Assembly (NCBI GenBank): GCA_019918135.1
Contig: WBZZ01002355.1
Location: 1 to 64,000, forward strand
Length of the DNA stretch: 64,000 nucleotides
Source: Paulinella micropora
Lineage: Eukaryota > Cercozoa > Imbricatea > Euglyphida > Paulinellidae
Direction of reading: 5' to 3'
This document shows positions 53,882 through 62,021 of the stretch, piece by piece. The position numbers and the translations under genes were made by a program. Under the pieces are notes generated by a model. The model saw only the letters and a list, made by a program, of their open reading frames with translations, was not told the DNA's origin and ran no database searches. Every line of letters begins with the position of its first letter. The stretch's first letter is position 1.

Positions 53882-54763
53882 GCAATCACTTCCCGGGGGA
53901 GGGCCGGCTGCAGTAACAAATACACCCAAGATAACCAGAGAGTCACGGGCGCGGTTAGGCCTGAAGGCTCTGACGACCGCAGACGCGCCAGGACTGTACC
54001 AGGTGGCTTTTGCGGGCTCAGACTCCTTGGTGTCGGCCGCCATGTACCAAGACTTCCCGACCCTGCAGATGGTGCCTGCGCTGGTGGTTCCACTTGCCAT
54101 CATTTTCAATTTGCATGGCTTCGAAAACACCGCTGGTACTGAACGCTGACGTGACGGCCAAGTTGTTCAGCGGCCAGATAACCAACTGGAACCACAGCGC
54201 ACTCTCTGCCCTCAACCCGAACAAAACCCTCCCGGGCCTGACGACGCCAATGGTGAGCTTTTCAGAGAACGTTTACTCTTTGATAGGCAGCGTGATGTTG
54301 GAGCCAGGGGCCCTGAGCTACGCGGCGTACCCCTTCTGCGTGGAAACAATACAAGCCACCATGGCTCAGATCCAGCTAGACGACAAACTACACGCCGTCA
54401 TCACGCCTGTACCCGGGGACTGGCCGCCTGAAGCGGCTGGCGAACATGTCCTCCGCCTGGTGGTGGTCGACCGACTTCTACGATCGTTACCAGGTCCCAA
54501 ACGAGAGCAAAGCCATCTACAACTCCCTGTACAACATGTTCCTGTGCTGCTTGTTCTTCGTGCCCAAAGTGGCGGCGCTTGCCGGCACCTGCATGAGGTC
54601 ACGTGCCAGTGCGAATAACTTTGTCTCAGAAGAAGATGGAATCACAGTAGCGAACGATTTGGATAACAACGATTCCAGCCGGCCACCGCAAAGGAACGCA
54701 TCCGAAGAAGCGCCTGCCCACGTCGTGAACGTCGTGGACGGGGACGGCTTAGGGGTGGCCTGA
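53882..54763 (+). pseudogene. PstS-like (phosphate-binding fold) membrane protein, interrupted
   Basis: The sequence follows the periplasmic phosphate-binding (PBP type II, PstS) pattern: YQVAFAGSDSLVSAAMYQDF, VPALVVPLAIIFNLHG, then LNADVTAKLFSGQITNWNHS and ALNPNKTLP, which is the family's L..I..GkItnWnd..i..lNP. A hydrophobic helix (LYNMFLCCLFFVPKVAALAG) and an acidic cytosolic-type tail close it. This suggests a type I membrane protein with a ligand-binding outer domain, as known from some amoebae. About three interruptions. ORFs within: 54010-54618 and 54446-54763. Confidence 0.6.
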
Positions 54764-54843
54764 CCAATCGAGGTTTGAACGCGTAAGATTTCAATTCAAT
54801 CTGTTTTAATAATAATAAAAAAACAATGCAATCAAACATCTGC

Positions 54844-56604
54844 TCAAACTGGAACTACATTTGTCTCCTGCATGAAAGCATTTCGGGTCCGGGCCAGTTC
54901 GGCCTGCGCGTCGTGGCAGCCCTGTTCCGCGGCCCGTCTCCACCACTCCTCTGCCTTGGCCAGGTCTCTGGCTACGCCAGTCCCCCGTGCATAACACCAG
55001 CCCAGATTAAGCTGGGCGGCGGGCAGGCTCTGTTCGGCTGCTAGCTGGTAATAGGTTACGGCCCTGGCGCTGTCCCTGGCTACGCCCCGTCCCGCGAGAT
55101 AGCAGGCCCCAAGCTCGCGCTGTGCCTTAGCCAAGCCTAGTTCCGCCGCCCGCTGGTAACAGCGGACTGCCGCCGTGTCGTCCCGCGCGGTACCTAGCTT
55201 CTGTTGGTAGCACTTGCCTAGCAAGAACAGCGCTTCCGGGTGGGGGCTAGCGTCCTCCGCGGCTTGTTTAAAGTACCGGAAGGCCAACTCGGGGTTCTTG
55301 TCCACTACCTTCGCCGCTCCCTTGGCGTAGTATTGGCCTAGTTCGACGCAGGCTTGCTGGCTGCCCCGGGCGGCTGCCTGCCGGTAGTAGTCCATAGCTA
55401 CAACCAGATTCTGGGGGGTACCGATCCCCCGAGCACAACAACGGGCCAGGCCCAGGCCTGCCGCGGCCTGGCAGTGTTTGAACGCGCGCTGGTAGTACGA
55501 CCAGGCCAAAGCTGCAGACTGCGACACTCCTCTGCCTGTCAAGTGACGCTCCGCGAGCGCCAACTCCGCGTCCGCGTGTGCTTGCCCGGCAGCCACGGCC
55601 AGGCATTGCAACGCTCGTGCCTCGTCTCGGTCCGTGCCCTCTCCGCTCTGTAGGTGTTCGGCTAGCTGGTACAGGGCCGCTGGGTGGTCTTGCTCAGCAG
55701 CCCGGCCGGCCCAGCGACAGGCCAGTACCGGATCGCTGGAGCGGTACCAGCGAGCGAGCTCAAGCTGCGCGTCGGCCAGGCCTTGCTCGGCCGCGCGGGT
55801 GTACCACTCGCTTGCAGACGGGTGCAGCTCGTCACGCTTAGCATAGCGCAGCCCCAGTTCATACTGCGCCTCCGGGCGCCCACGCACAGCCTCCCGCCGG
55901 ACTTGGTCGTCCGTTTGCGCACACAGCCCTTTGACGTACTTGCGGCGCCGACGTCTTGCTACTTTTGCCGCCTGCTTGGCCCGGCTGGCACGCACTAGCT
56001 GCAAGTGGACTTCTAATTGGTCGAGCCCTAGCCCGAGCTTAACTAACACGTCACAGACCGCCGCGGAGCGGACGGCGTCGTGCGGTTGTCCTGTCGCCGA
56101 GTTTAGCAGGTCAGCTGCCGCGAACAGTTCCAGCGGCGCCGGCGTAGTTTCCCCCCGAGCTACCGCCGGGAGCACGTCGCGCTCAACGACACTCCACATA
56201 CAATAATCCTTGCCGCCTAAGAGCGCCCAGAAGGTGCGTGTGCGCACTTTGTCGGCGTCCGAGATAGCCCCGAGCTGCCAGCACTTGAGTTCTAGACAGT
56301 CTTGTCGTAGGAGGCGGCACACGCGTAACAGAGGCACTGCTGTCGCATAGTAACGAACCCGGCCGCCCGTCTCTGCCGGGAGCCCGGGCCCGAGCAGAAA
56401 ACTCAGGATCAGACCCCACGTTTCGCGGTCGAGCACCTGCGGAAGTGGGTGGGGGGGTTTGATAATCTGCAGGCGCAGAGATTTCACTTGGGCCGCCAGC
56501 CGGTCACGTCGCAGGGCAGCGCGCCCGCGCGTACGGAGGCCCAAGCTAGCCTCGAGGCTCCTGCACTCCGCCAGTAGCTCGTGCTTGCGCTTGCGCTGTG
56601 ACAT
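54844..56604 (-). CDS. F-box-like plus Sel1-repeat protein, 586 aa
   Basis: The ATG at 56604 (MSQRKRKHELLAECRSLEAS) starts the same N-terminal module as the gene at 49048: coiled helix, then LDRETWGLILSFLLGPGLPA (F-box-like). A basic patch (AKVARRRRRKYVKG) near residue 215 leads to about ten Sel1 units (AQYELGLRYAKRDELHPSAS, AQRELGACYLAGRGVARDSA, AQLNLGWCYARGTGVARDLA). F-box plus Sel1 is a fitting layout for a substrate adaptor. The open frame extends upstream through C+T-rich DNA that was not included. The 3' side shares AATAATAATAAA with the facing PstS-like locus. Confidence 0.85.
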   Translation of the reverse strand: MSQRKRKHELLAECRSLEASLGLRTRGRAALRRDRLAAQVKSLRLQIIKPPHPLPQVLDRETWGLILSFLLGPGLPAETGGRVRYYATAVPLLRVCRLLRQDCLELKCWQLGAISDADKVRTRTFWALLGGKDYCMWSVVERDVLPAVARGETTPAPLELFAAADLLNSATGQPHDAVRSAAVCDVLVKLGLGLDQLEVHLQLVRASRAKQAAKVARRRRRKYVKGLCAQTDDQVRREAVRGRPEAQYELGLRYAKRDELHPSASEWYTRAAEQGLADAQLELARWYRSSDPVLACRWAGRAAEQDHPAALYQLAEHLQSGEGTDRDEARALQCLAVAAGQAHADAELALAERHLTGRGVSQSAALAWSYYQRAFKHCQAAAGLGLARCCARGIGTPQNLVVAMDYYRQAAARGSQQACVELGQYYAKGAAKVVDKNPELAFRYFKQAAEDASPHPEALFLLGKCYQQKLGTARDDTAAVRCYQRAAELGLAKAQRELGACYLAGRGVARDSARAVTYYQLAAEQSLPAAQLNLGWCYARGTGVARDLAKAEEWWRRAAEQGCHDAQAELARTRNAFMQETNVVPV

Positions 56605-56837
56605 AACGTAGTGTGTGTGTATGAAAAGAAACAAGAACAATGGCAGGGGGGAAGGGGGGAGGAGAGAGAGAGAGAGGGAGAGAGAGTAGAGGGAGGACAG
56701 GGGGGGGGGGGGAAGGGCTGAGACGGGGGGAGAGAGGCGCCCCCCTCCATTTCCCACTCCACTGTCATTTTCTCGGACAGAAAGTAGGGGCCAAAGACGA
56801 GCGTGCCCATACAAAGAGTGAGGCAAAGAAATCAGGC

Positions 56838-57674
56838 ATGGAGACACACCCCAGCACGTATGCCTGGGTCAGTTGCCGGAGGCCCTCGGCAGCGGGGCGG
56901 GGGGCAGACTACCTGCCAGCGAGTTGTACACGATACTTTGCGGCGGCCTATTGTGGACGTGAGTGCCAAGTCGCTGACTGGAGAGCGGGACACAAGCTGG
57001 CGTGCAGGCGCAGTCCGCTTGCCGACGTGGCGCTGTCTGGCCGCCCCGGCGTAGTGGTGTGGCTCGCGTCGCACGTCCAGAGCAAGAAAAGTGTGCGGTA
57101 CCTGAGCCTGTGCTTGCAATCCTTTGTCTCGACTCTTCCTTCGAGCAGCGAAGTTGAACGTCGAGGCTGGTGCTGGCTTAGTCTGTCAGCCGCGACACCC
57201 GAGCTGAGGGCAGGGGTGGAAGCGCTGCTGCGTACGCTCGACAGAGACCAGCGGCGTATGTGTTGGTTCTGGCACGACAGCAAACTTTCCCAGCTGGAGC
57301 ACTTTGCCTTTCTGCGCGCGTTGATGCTGCGTACCACAGAAAAGGGTCAAGATGGTTTTCCCTGGCGGAGCGAGCTGTGGTCATACCTTGTGCCATTTCG
57401 TGTCCTGAATGAATACTTTGCGCAGCAGCGGCAGCCCGCTCTTTTGCGTCACCCATTAGCCGACGTAGACTTGCGCTCATTTGTGACGTCACGCCCGGGC
57501 TATGGGGCTACTGTTGAGGGCAAGACTGCTATACTGCAGGTCCCACTAGAACGCAGCTGGTGCTACTTTTATCGCAAAGTACCAGGCTCGCTCAAGCTAT
57601 GGGAGGTGCAGCTCTGGCCCGACGAAAACGCGCGGCGGCTACGATACGAACGCCTTCTAAACATGACTGGTTGA
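56838..57674 (+). CDS. Divergent MYND-type finger protein, 278 aa
   Basis: The ATG at 56838 (METHPSTYAWVSCRRP) is followed by a MYND-like segment ending YCGRECQVADWRAGHKLACR (residues 47-66), the second half of the family's consensus. The first half is poorly conserved, so zinc binding by both sites is uncertain. The rest is 200 residues of alpha/beta sequence (LEHFAFLRALMLRTTEKGQD, TAILQVPLERSWCYFYRKVP). There is no SET domain. It is a partner in style to the MYND gene at 2.8-3.3 kb. Confidence 0.7.
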   Translation: METHPSTYAWVSCRRPSAAGRGADYLPASCTRYFAAAYCGRECQVADWRAGHKLACRRSPLADVALSGRPGVVVWLASHVQSKKSVRYLSLCLQSFVSTLPSSSEVERRGWCWLSLSAATPELRAGVEALLRTLDRDQRRMCWFWHDSKLSQLEHFAFLRALMLRTTEKGQDGFPWRSELWSYLVPFRVLNEYFAQQRQPALLRHPLADVDLRSFVTSRPGYGATVEGKTAILQVPLERSWCYFYRKVPGSLKLWEVQLWPDENARRLRYERLLNMTG

Positions 57675-57733
57675 GTTATTGTAGATCAGTCTGTCAGCGT
57701 GTGGTTGTGTACTAAGCAGATAGTAACTATTCT

Positions 57734-57925
57734 TTGGATGAATTATCGTTGGTACAGGCAGGGCGCAGAGTTGAGTTCCAGTGTACTAGAGGGAGTTATG
57801 AAATCGTGTCGCCCGCGCGTAGAGAGACTCCGCGGTCGGCAAGGTGTTGGCGGAGATGGTTTCGGAGATGCTTTGCTTGCTCAAAGAGCAGCTGGCCAGC
57901 GCGGTCCCGGCGGCCCGAAAATAAG
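57734..57925 (+). pseudogene. Small coding remnant
   Basis: MDELSLVQAGRRVEFQCTRG, then EIVSPARRE, opens a short ORF, and in another frame VLAEMVSEMLCLLKEQLASA runs to a stop at 57925. It looks like a small helical protein with about one interruption. No family was recognised. Confidence 0.3.
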
Positions 57926-58054
57926 GGGGGGAAGGAGCCTAGACTCGGTGGCATTGATTTTATTAAGATATGCAGTCCCCTCCTCTTTTTGAATCTAAAT
58001 TAAAAACAAAAAAAAAAGGTGATTTCTAGTCACGTTTCACACTTTGTGCCGCCC

Positions 58055-58858
58055 ATGGACGACAGGGTTAAGAGACTTATTCGCTGGGCCGGGAAAGGTC
58101 GGGCAGTGGCTCAGTACAACCTGGGGCATTGCTACGAGACCGGGCAGGGAGTGCCCCAGGATTGGTCGAAAGCAGCGGAGTGGTATGGTCGGGCGGCCGC
58201 GCAGGGCTATGCCGCCGCGCAACACAACCTAGGGATCTGCTACTTGCAGGGAGAAGGAGTGCCAAAAAACATGGTAAGAGCGGTTGCGTATATCATCCAA
58301 GCCGCCGAGCAAGGCTTAGCGGAGAGTCAATATAGCTTGTGGCTCTTCTATAGCCACGGAGAAGGAGTGCCCAAGGACGACAGCAAAGCCTTGCAATATC
58401 TGACCTTGGCGGCAGATCAAGGACATTGTGAAGAAGCACAGTGCAATCCCGTCGCCTTTACGGCGACGGGACTCGAGTGCCTAGGGACAGCGAGAGAGCG
58501 GTCGTGTATTTGAGCCGGGCGGCAGAGCAAGGGGATCCTATTGCTCAATACAACCTAGCGATTTGCTATGAAAGGGCGCGGGGTGCCCCGGGACTACGTG
58601 ACAGCGGCAAGGTGGTACGACCTGGCGGCTAGGCAGGGGGTCGCCGCTGCACAGTGCAGCCTCGGAATCTGCTACTACTACGGGGAAGGAGTGCGCCGAG
58701 ACCACGTGCAGGCTGTAGAATGGCTGGCTCGAGCAGCGCAGCAGAGAAATACCATAGCAGAATGGAACCTCGAGCTTATTCGTCTTCATCTCGAGGGCCA
58801 GCGTGAACTGGGGCTACCCCCGGGCCAGGCCAAGGCAAAGCCCGCTTGTGGGGGCTGA
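58055..58858 (+). pseudogene. Sel1-like repeat gene, interrupted
   Basis: The ATG at 58055 (MDDRVKRLIRWAGKGRAVAQ) leads into Sel1 units (AQYNLGHCYETGQGVPQDWS, AQHNLGICYLQGEGVPKNMV, SQYSLWLFYSHGEGVPKDDS). Further units follow in other frames (VPRDSERAVVYLSRAAEQGD, AQCSLGICYYYGEGVRRDHV). About six or seven units in total and about two interruptions. ORFs within: 58019-58513, 58441-58632 and 58568-58858. Confidence 0.65.
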
Positions 58859-58972
58859 AATGAAGATCGTGGTGGCTTCCTCCCCGTCCTCTCTTTCCCC
58901 CTCCTTTTGTATTTGTTTTCTGTGTCACATTAAGAGTCTGTCTGTTGTTATTTCTTTTAATAGCGGAAAGAA

Positions 58973-59028
58973 TTGTGCTGGGAATGGAAGCCAATGTAGC
59001 GACGTGCATGTTGTGCTGGGAATGGAAG
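58973..59028 (+). repeat. 18-bp direct repeat around the next gene's start
   Basis: TTGTGCTGGGAATGGAAG occurs at 58973 and 59011, 38 bp apart. Each copy holds an ATG, but only the first opens the long frame; the second gives a six-codon frame. Confidence 0.8.
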
Positions 59029-60642
59029 TACGCGCTGAGTGAGCAGGAGAAGGTGGAGTGGCGGGGGCGTGCGTGGCCTGAGCATAGGGCTGAGGCTCCG
59101 GGTGTACCGGGGCCTGTGTTGCAGTTGTACCTGACGAGACTTGATTTGCTAAGCCTGCGCCGTCCTACCCCCCCATCCGTCCAGAGACTAAGGGCGCGTT
59201 TGTTGCAGGAGAGCGGACGGGTTGCTTTGCGCTTGTACGTCGCAGGACCGCGCTCGGCGCCAGCGCCAGGCCGCGGGCTTGGTGACGGCGAAGACAGTCC
59301 CGACATGTGGAAGATCTTGCTGGCCATGGTCTTGCTGCATTACTGTGGCGGCGACATCGGAATAGCTGCAAATATCTGCCTGGGCCCGCGGGCGAACGAA
59401 CACGTGCTAGTAGTCGAGCAGCGCGGCCAAGTATGCACCCGCCTGGCCGCCAAGGAACACGATTGGGAGGGCATGCAGAGTTTGTTCCAGGTGCTTGGAG
59501 CTGAGTACTCAGTGCATGAAGCTTCGCTGGTGCCGCTGGTGATTTTTGTAAGGAACCGGCTCCGCGAACCGCGCCAGCGTTCCGTGTCTAGCAAGGAGTT
59601 CTGCCCGTTGTTGCTGAGCGTGGCCGGCGGCACAACACAGAACGGCTGGCTGAGTGACCGGTGGCCTCTGTCTAAGGTTGTGCACTTTGTGGGGGGTGTG
59701 GTGTCTTACGAGCAGTGGGCGGGGCGGGTGCCACACCTGCGCACCAGCGCCGTGCGGAGCCTGGTGTTCAGAGATGTTACGTGGACAATCCTGCCTTGCG
59801 AGCTGGAAGACCTGGGGGGGCTGGTGGTGCGGGGGAGCCTGGAGATGATAAAGGTTCGGCTGGGGAGCAGCACGAGCGAGGTGACGGAGTTGGCAGCGCA
59901 GGTTGCTCCTGGCCCCGCCGCTGACGGCAAGAGTAGCCTATCTTTTGATTCTTGCACGGGCCTGCGCTCGCTGTTGCTCGAATGTAGTAGCTCGTGCCAG
60001 ATGGTGAGTGTGGAGCTTAAAAACAACCAGGACCTGCAACGACTCTCGTTCGTGCGCCGGGAGGCTGTGCAGAAAAAGCTGGAGGCACGGTTTATCCTGT
60101 ACGCCCTCACTTCGCTGCGAGTGAACCTTTTGTTCTGGTCCCCGGCGCATGGCGCAGCTTGCTTCGAGCTGCACGAGGTTGTGGACGGGACCTTGCACCT
60201 AGCGCTTCGCCGAGGCGGGCCTAGTCACCTGGAGCTGCGAAGAGCTGCCGCTGCTGCTGGTCGAATCCCGGTTAAACACCTTTTAGTGACGGGGGATGCT
60301 TCTTGCCTAGACACACTGGTCTTGGACGGGCTGAAGCCGCAATGGATAGACTTATTGGTGTCCCATGATCGTCAGCTAAAGTTACAGCTAACCTTCCGTG
60401 ACTGTGACTTACAGCAGGCGCACTTGCTGGCCGATAAGCAGCTGAAACCTCCCGAATTTGCGGAGGTTCAGCCGCATGTCATCCTAGAAGACGCTCCCGC
60501 CAACGAGTGGAGCGCGCGGGGAGAGGGGGGTGCGTACGCGCGGGCCACGCGGGATTTCCTAGAGAAGGTTAGCCCGAGCGGCCGAACCTTCTCGACAAGT
60601 CTATTCAAAGCGATTACAGATAAATCCCCTGGCTTCCCTTAA
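58984..60642 (+). CDS. Unknown protein with LRR-like strands, 552 aa
   Basis: The ATG at 58984 (MEANVATCMLCWEWKYALSE) was chosen because the second ATG in the nearby direct repeat is out of frame. A T-rich TTTTAATAG sequence just upstream resembles a splice acceptor. The N-terminus has CMLC. Residues 230-480 hold irregular strand-like leucine repeats (VRSLVFRDVTWTILPCELED, GLRSLLLECSSSCQMVSVEL, SLRVNLLFWSPAHGAACFEL, LKPQWIDLLVSHDRQLKLQL), like the proteins at 37.0-38.2 kb. It is intact. A substrate-binding adaptor is a guess. Confidence 0.7.
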   Translation: MEANVATCMLCWEWKYALSEQEKVEWRGRAWPEHRAEAPGVPGPVLQLYLTRLDLLSLRRPTPPSVQRLRARLLQESGRVALRLYVAGPRSAPAPGRGLGDGEDSPDMWKILLAMVLLHYCGGDIGIAANICLGPRANEHVLVVEQRGQVCTRLAAKEHDWEGMQSLFQVLGAEYSVHEASLVPLVIFVRNRLREPRQRSVSSKEFCPLLLSVAGGTTQNGWLSDRWPLSKVVHFVGGVVSYEQWAGRVPHLRTSAVRSLVFRDVTWTILPCELEDLGGLVVRGSLEMIKVRLGSSTSEVTELAAQVAPGPAADGKSSLSFDSCTGLRSLLLECSSSCQMVSVELKNNQDLQRLSFVRREAVQKKLEARFILYALTSLRVNLLFWSPAHGAACFELHEVVDGTLHLALRRGGPSHLELRRAAAAAGRIPVKHLLVTGDASCLDTLVLDGLKPQWIDLLVSHDRQLKLQLTFRDCDLQQAHLLADKQLKPPEFAEVQPHVILEDAPANEWSARGEGGAYARATRDFLEKVSPSGRTFSTSLFKAITDKSPGFP

Positions 60643-60798
60643 GAACAGGGGGACAGGGGATCTGGCATCTCCTTCTTCCCCCACCCCCCCGCCCTCTCCC
60701 GGTTTTTCTTAGCTCAGTGCCGAATCTGGCTTCTGTAACCAAACTAATTATTTGTTGAAATATTAAAAGCCTGACATGTTTTTTTGTTGTTGTTTAGA

Positions 60799-61935
60799 AT
60801 GGCACAGAGCCAGAGCCCCCAGCCCGACTCCGTCGTTGTGGTGGGTCTAGATGGCTCCCCGGGCACTGCGCGGGCTAGTACAATGGACCCAATGCGGCGA
60901 CTGCCCGGGAGCCCGACAGTGCAACAGATCCGGCGCGCTATCCCAGCACAGCTTTGCCGTCCGTCTCTGTTGCAGTCGATCAGTTACGTTGCGCGCGACC
61001 TTTTGCAAGTGGCCGCCGCGGCCTGGACGGCCATGGTGTTGTTGCGCCACAAAGTTGCCCCGAGGTGGCTTGTATGGCTCATGTACTGGCTTGTGCAGGG
61101 CACCAACTTTTGGGCGTTGTTTGTACTCGGGCACGACTGTGGTCACGGTTCTTTTGCCTCGAGCGATTGGCTGAACGATTGTGTGGGCTGGTTGCTACAT
61201 ACTCCGTTGCTGGTTCCGTACTACCCCTGGAAGCTCACGCACCGGCACCACCACCGACACACCGGTCACTTGCACGAAGACGAGGTATTTCGCCCCGTCG
61301 CGTGGGAGGCGCGCAGCGAGCTGTACCGCATTGCGGCACGCACTTTGCTCTTGGGCGCGGGCGGGTTTGTTTGGTGGCTGTACTTGCTGTTTGGCTACCC
61401 TGGCGGAGGCTGCTACTCACACCTGCTGCACCAGCCAACGTTTTGCGCGCGTTACGGCGCGCGCACACTGTACCAGCGCGTTTGGGTGGGGGTCAGCCGC
61501 GCCGGCGTGCTGGTGTGGCTAGCGGGGCTGTTTTCGTACTGGGGAGCGGGGGCCGTGGCGTGCTACTACCTGGTGCCCGTGTGGATCTGCGGGTCCTGGC
61601 TAGTGGCGGTCACGCTGATGCACCACCTTGACGAAAGCTGTGAGTACACGAGCGACTCCTGGACCTTCCTTGGCGGGGCCTTGAACACAGTGGATCGCGA
61701 CTACTGGCCCTTTCAGGCCTGGACACACCACATTGGCACACACCAAGTCCACCACGTGCTGGCAGACATTCCGCACTACCACCTACCCGAGGCCACGCGC
61801 GCCTTCCGTGCCAAGTTTCCGACACTCGTGAAACAACGGGCGGGGTTCCCGCTCTGGGACTATCCTCGCCACGTGCGGTTGCTGTGTACAAACTTCTACG
61901 TGATGCCGCACATAAAGCGATTGCGCTGGCGCTGA
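60799..61935 (+). CDS. Membrane fatty-acid desaturase (FAD2/omega-3 type), 378 aa
   Basis: The ATG at 60799 gives 378 residues with all three histidine boxes of acyl-lipid desaturases: HDCGH (112-116), HRHHH (148-152, in THRHHHRHTGH) and HQVHH (315-319, in HIGTHQVHH). These bind the di-iron centre that adds a double bond to a membrane fatty acid, using cytochrome b5 electrons. Hydrophobic spans lie before box 1 and between boxes 2 and 3. The HDCGH and H-x2-HH forms point to the delta-12/omega-3 group and not the front-end (b5-fused) or stearoyl-CoA type. No b5 domain is present. It is intact and GC-rich; ATTAAA follows at 61965. It probably acts in the ER, changing membrane fluidity. Confidence 0.92.
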   Translation: MAQSQSPQPDSVVVVGLDGSPGTARASTMDPMRRLPGSPTVQQIRRAIPAQLCRPSLLQSISYVARDLLQVAAAAWTAMVLLRHKVAPRWLVWLMYWLVQGTNFWALFVLGHDCGHGSFASSDWLNDCVGWLLHTPLLVPYYPWKLTHRHHHRHTGHLHEDEVFRPVAWEARSELYRIAARTLLLGAGGFVWWLYLLFGYPGGGCYSHLLHQPTFCARYGARTLYQRVWVGVSRAGVLVWLAGLFSYWGAGAVACYYLVPVWICGSWLVAVTLMHHLDESCEYTSDSWTFLGGALNTVDRDYWPFQAWTHHIGTHQVHHVLADIPHYHLPEATRAFRAKFPTLVKQRAGFPLWDYPRHVRLLCTNFYVMPHIKRLRWR

Positions 61936-61964
61936 CTCCTTCCCCCCATTTGTGCATGAATTCT

Positions 61965-61980
61965 ATTAAAGGAATTTAAT
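61965..61980. terminator. Opposed ATTAAA signals between convergent genes
   Basis: ATTAAA (61965-61970) on the plus strand and TTTAAT (61975-61980, ATTAAA on the minus strand) lie between the desaturase and the F-box/LRR gene. Confidence 0.6.
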
Positions 61981-62021
61981 GAACGCTTTTTTCTTTCTGT
62001 TGTCTTCAATCAGCCTCCTCG

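Noticed and set aside
58450-58475. CCCGTCGCC/GGCGACGGG hairpin in the Sel1 locus as an inserted element
   Set aside because: The sequence reads through as Sel1-type coding (RRLYGDGTRVPRD), so the hairpin is probably a by-product of codons.
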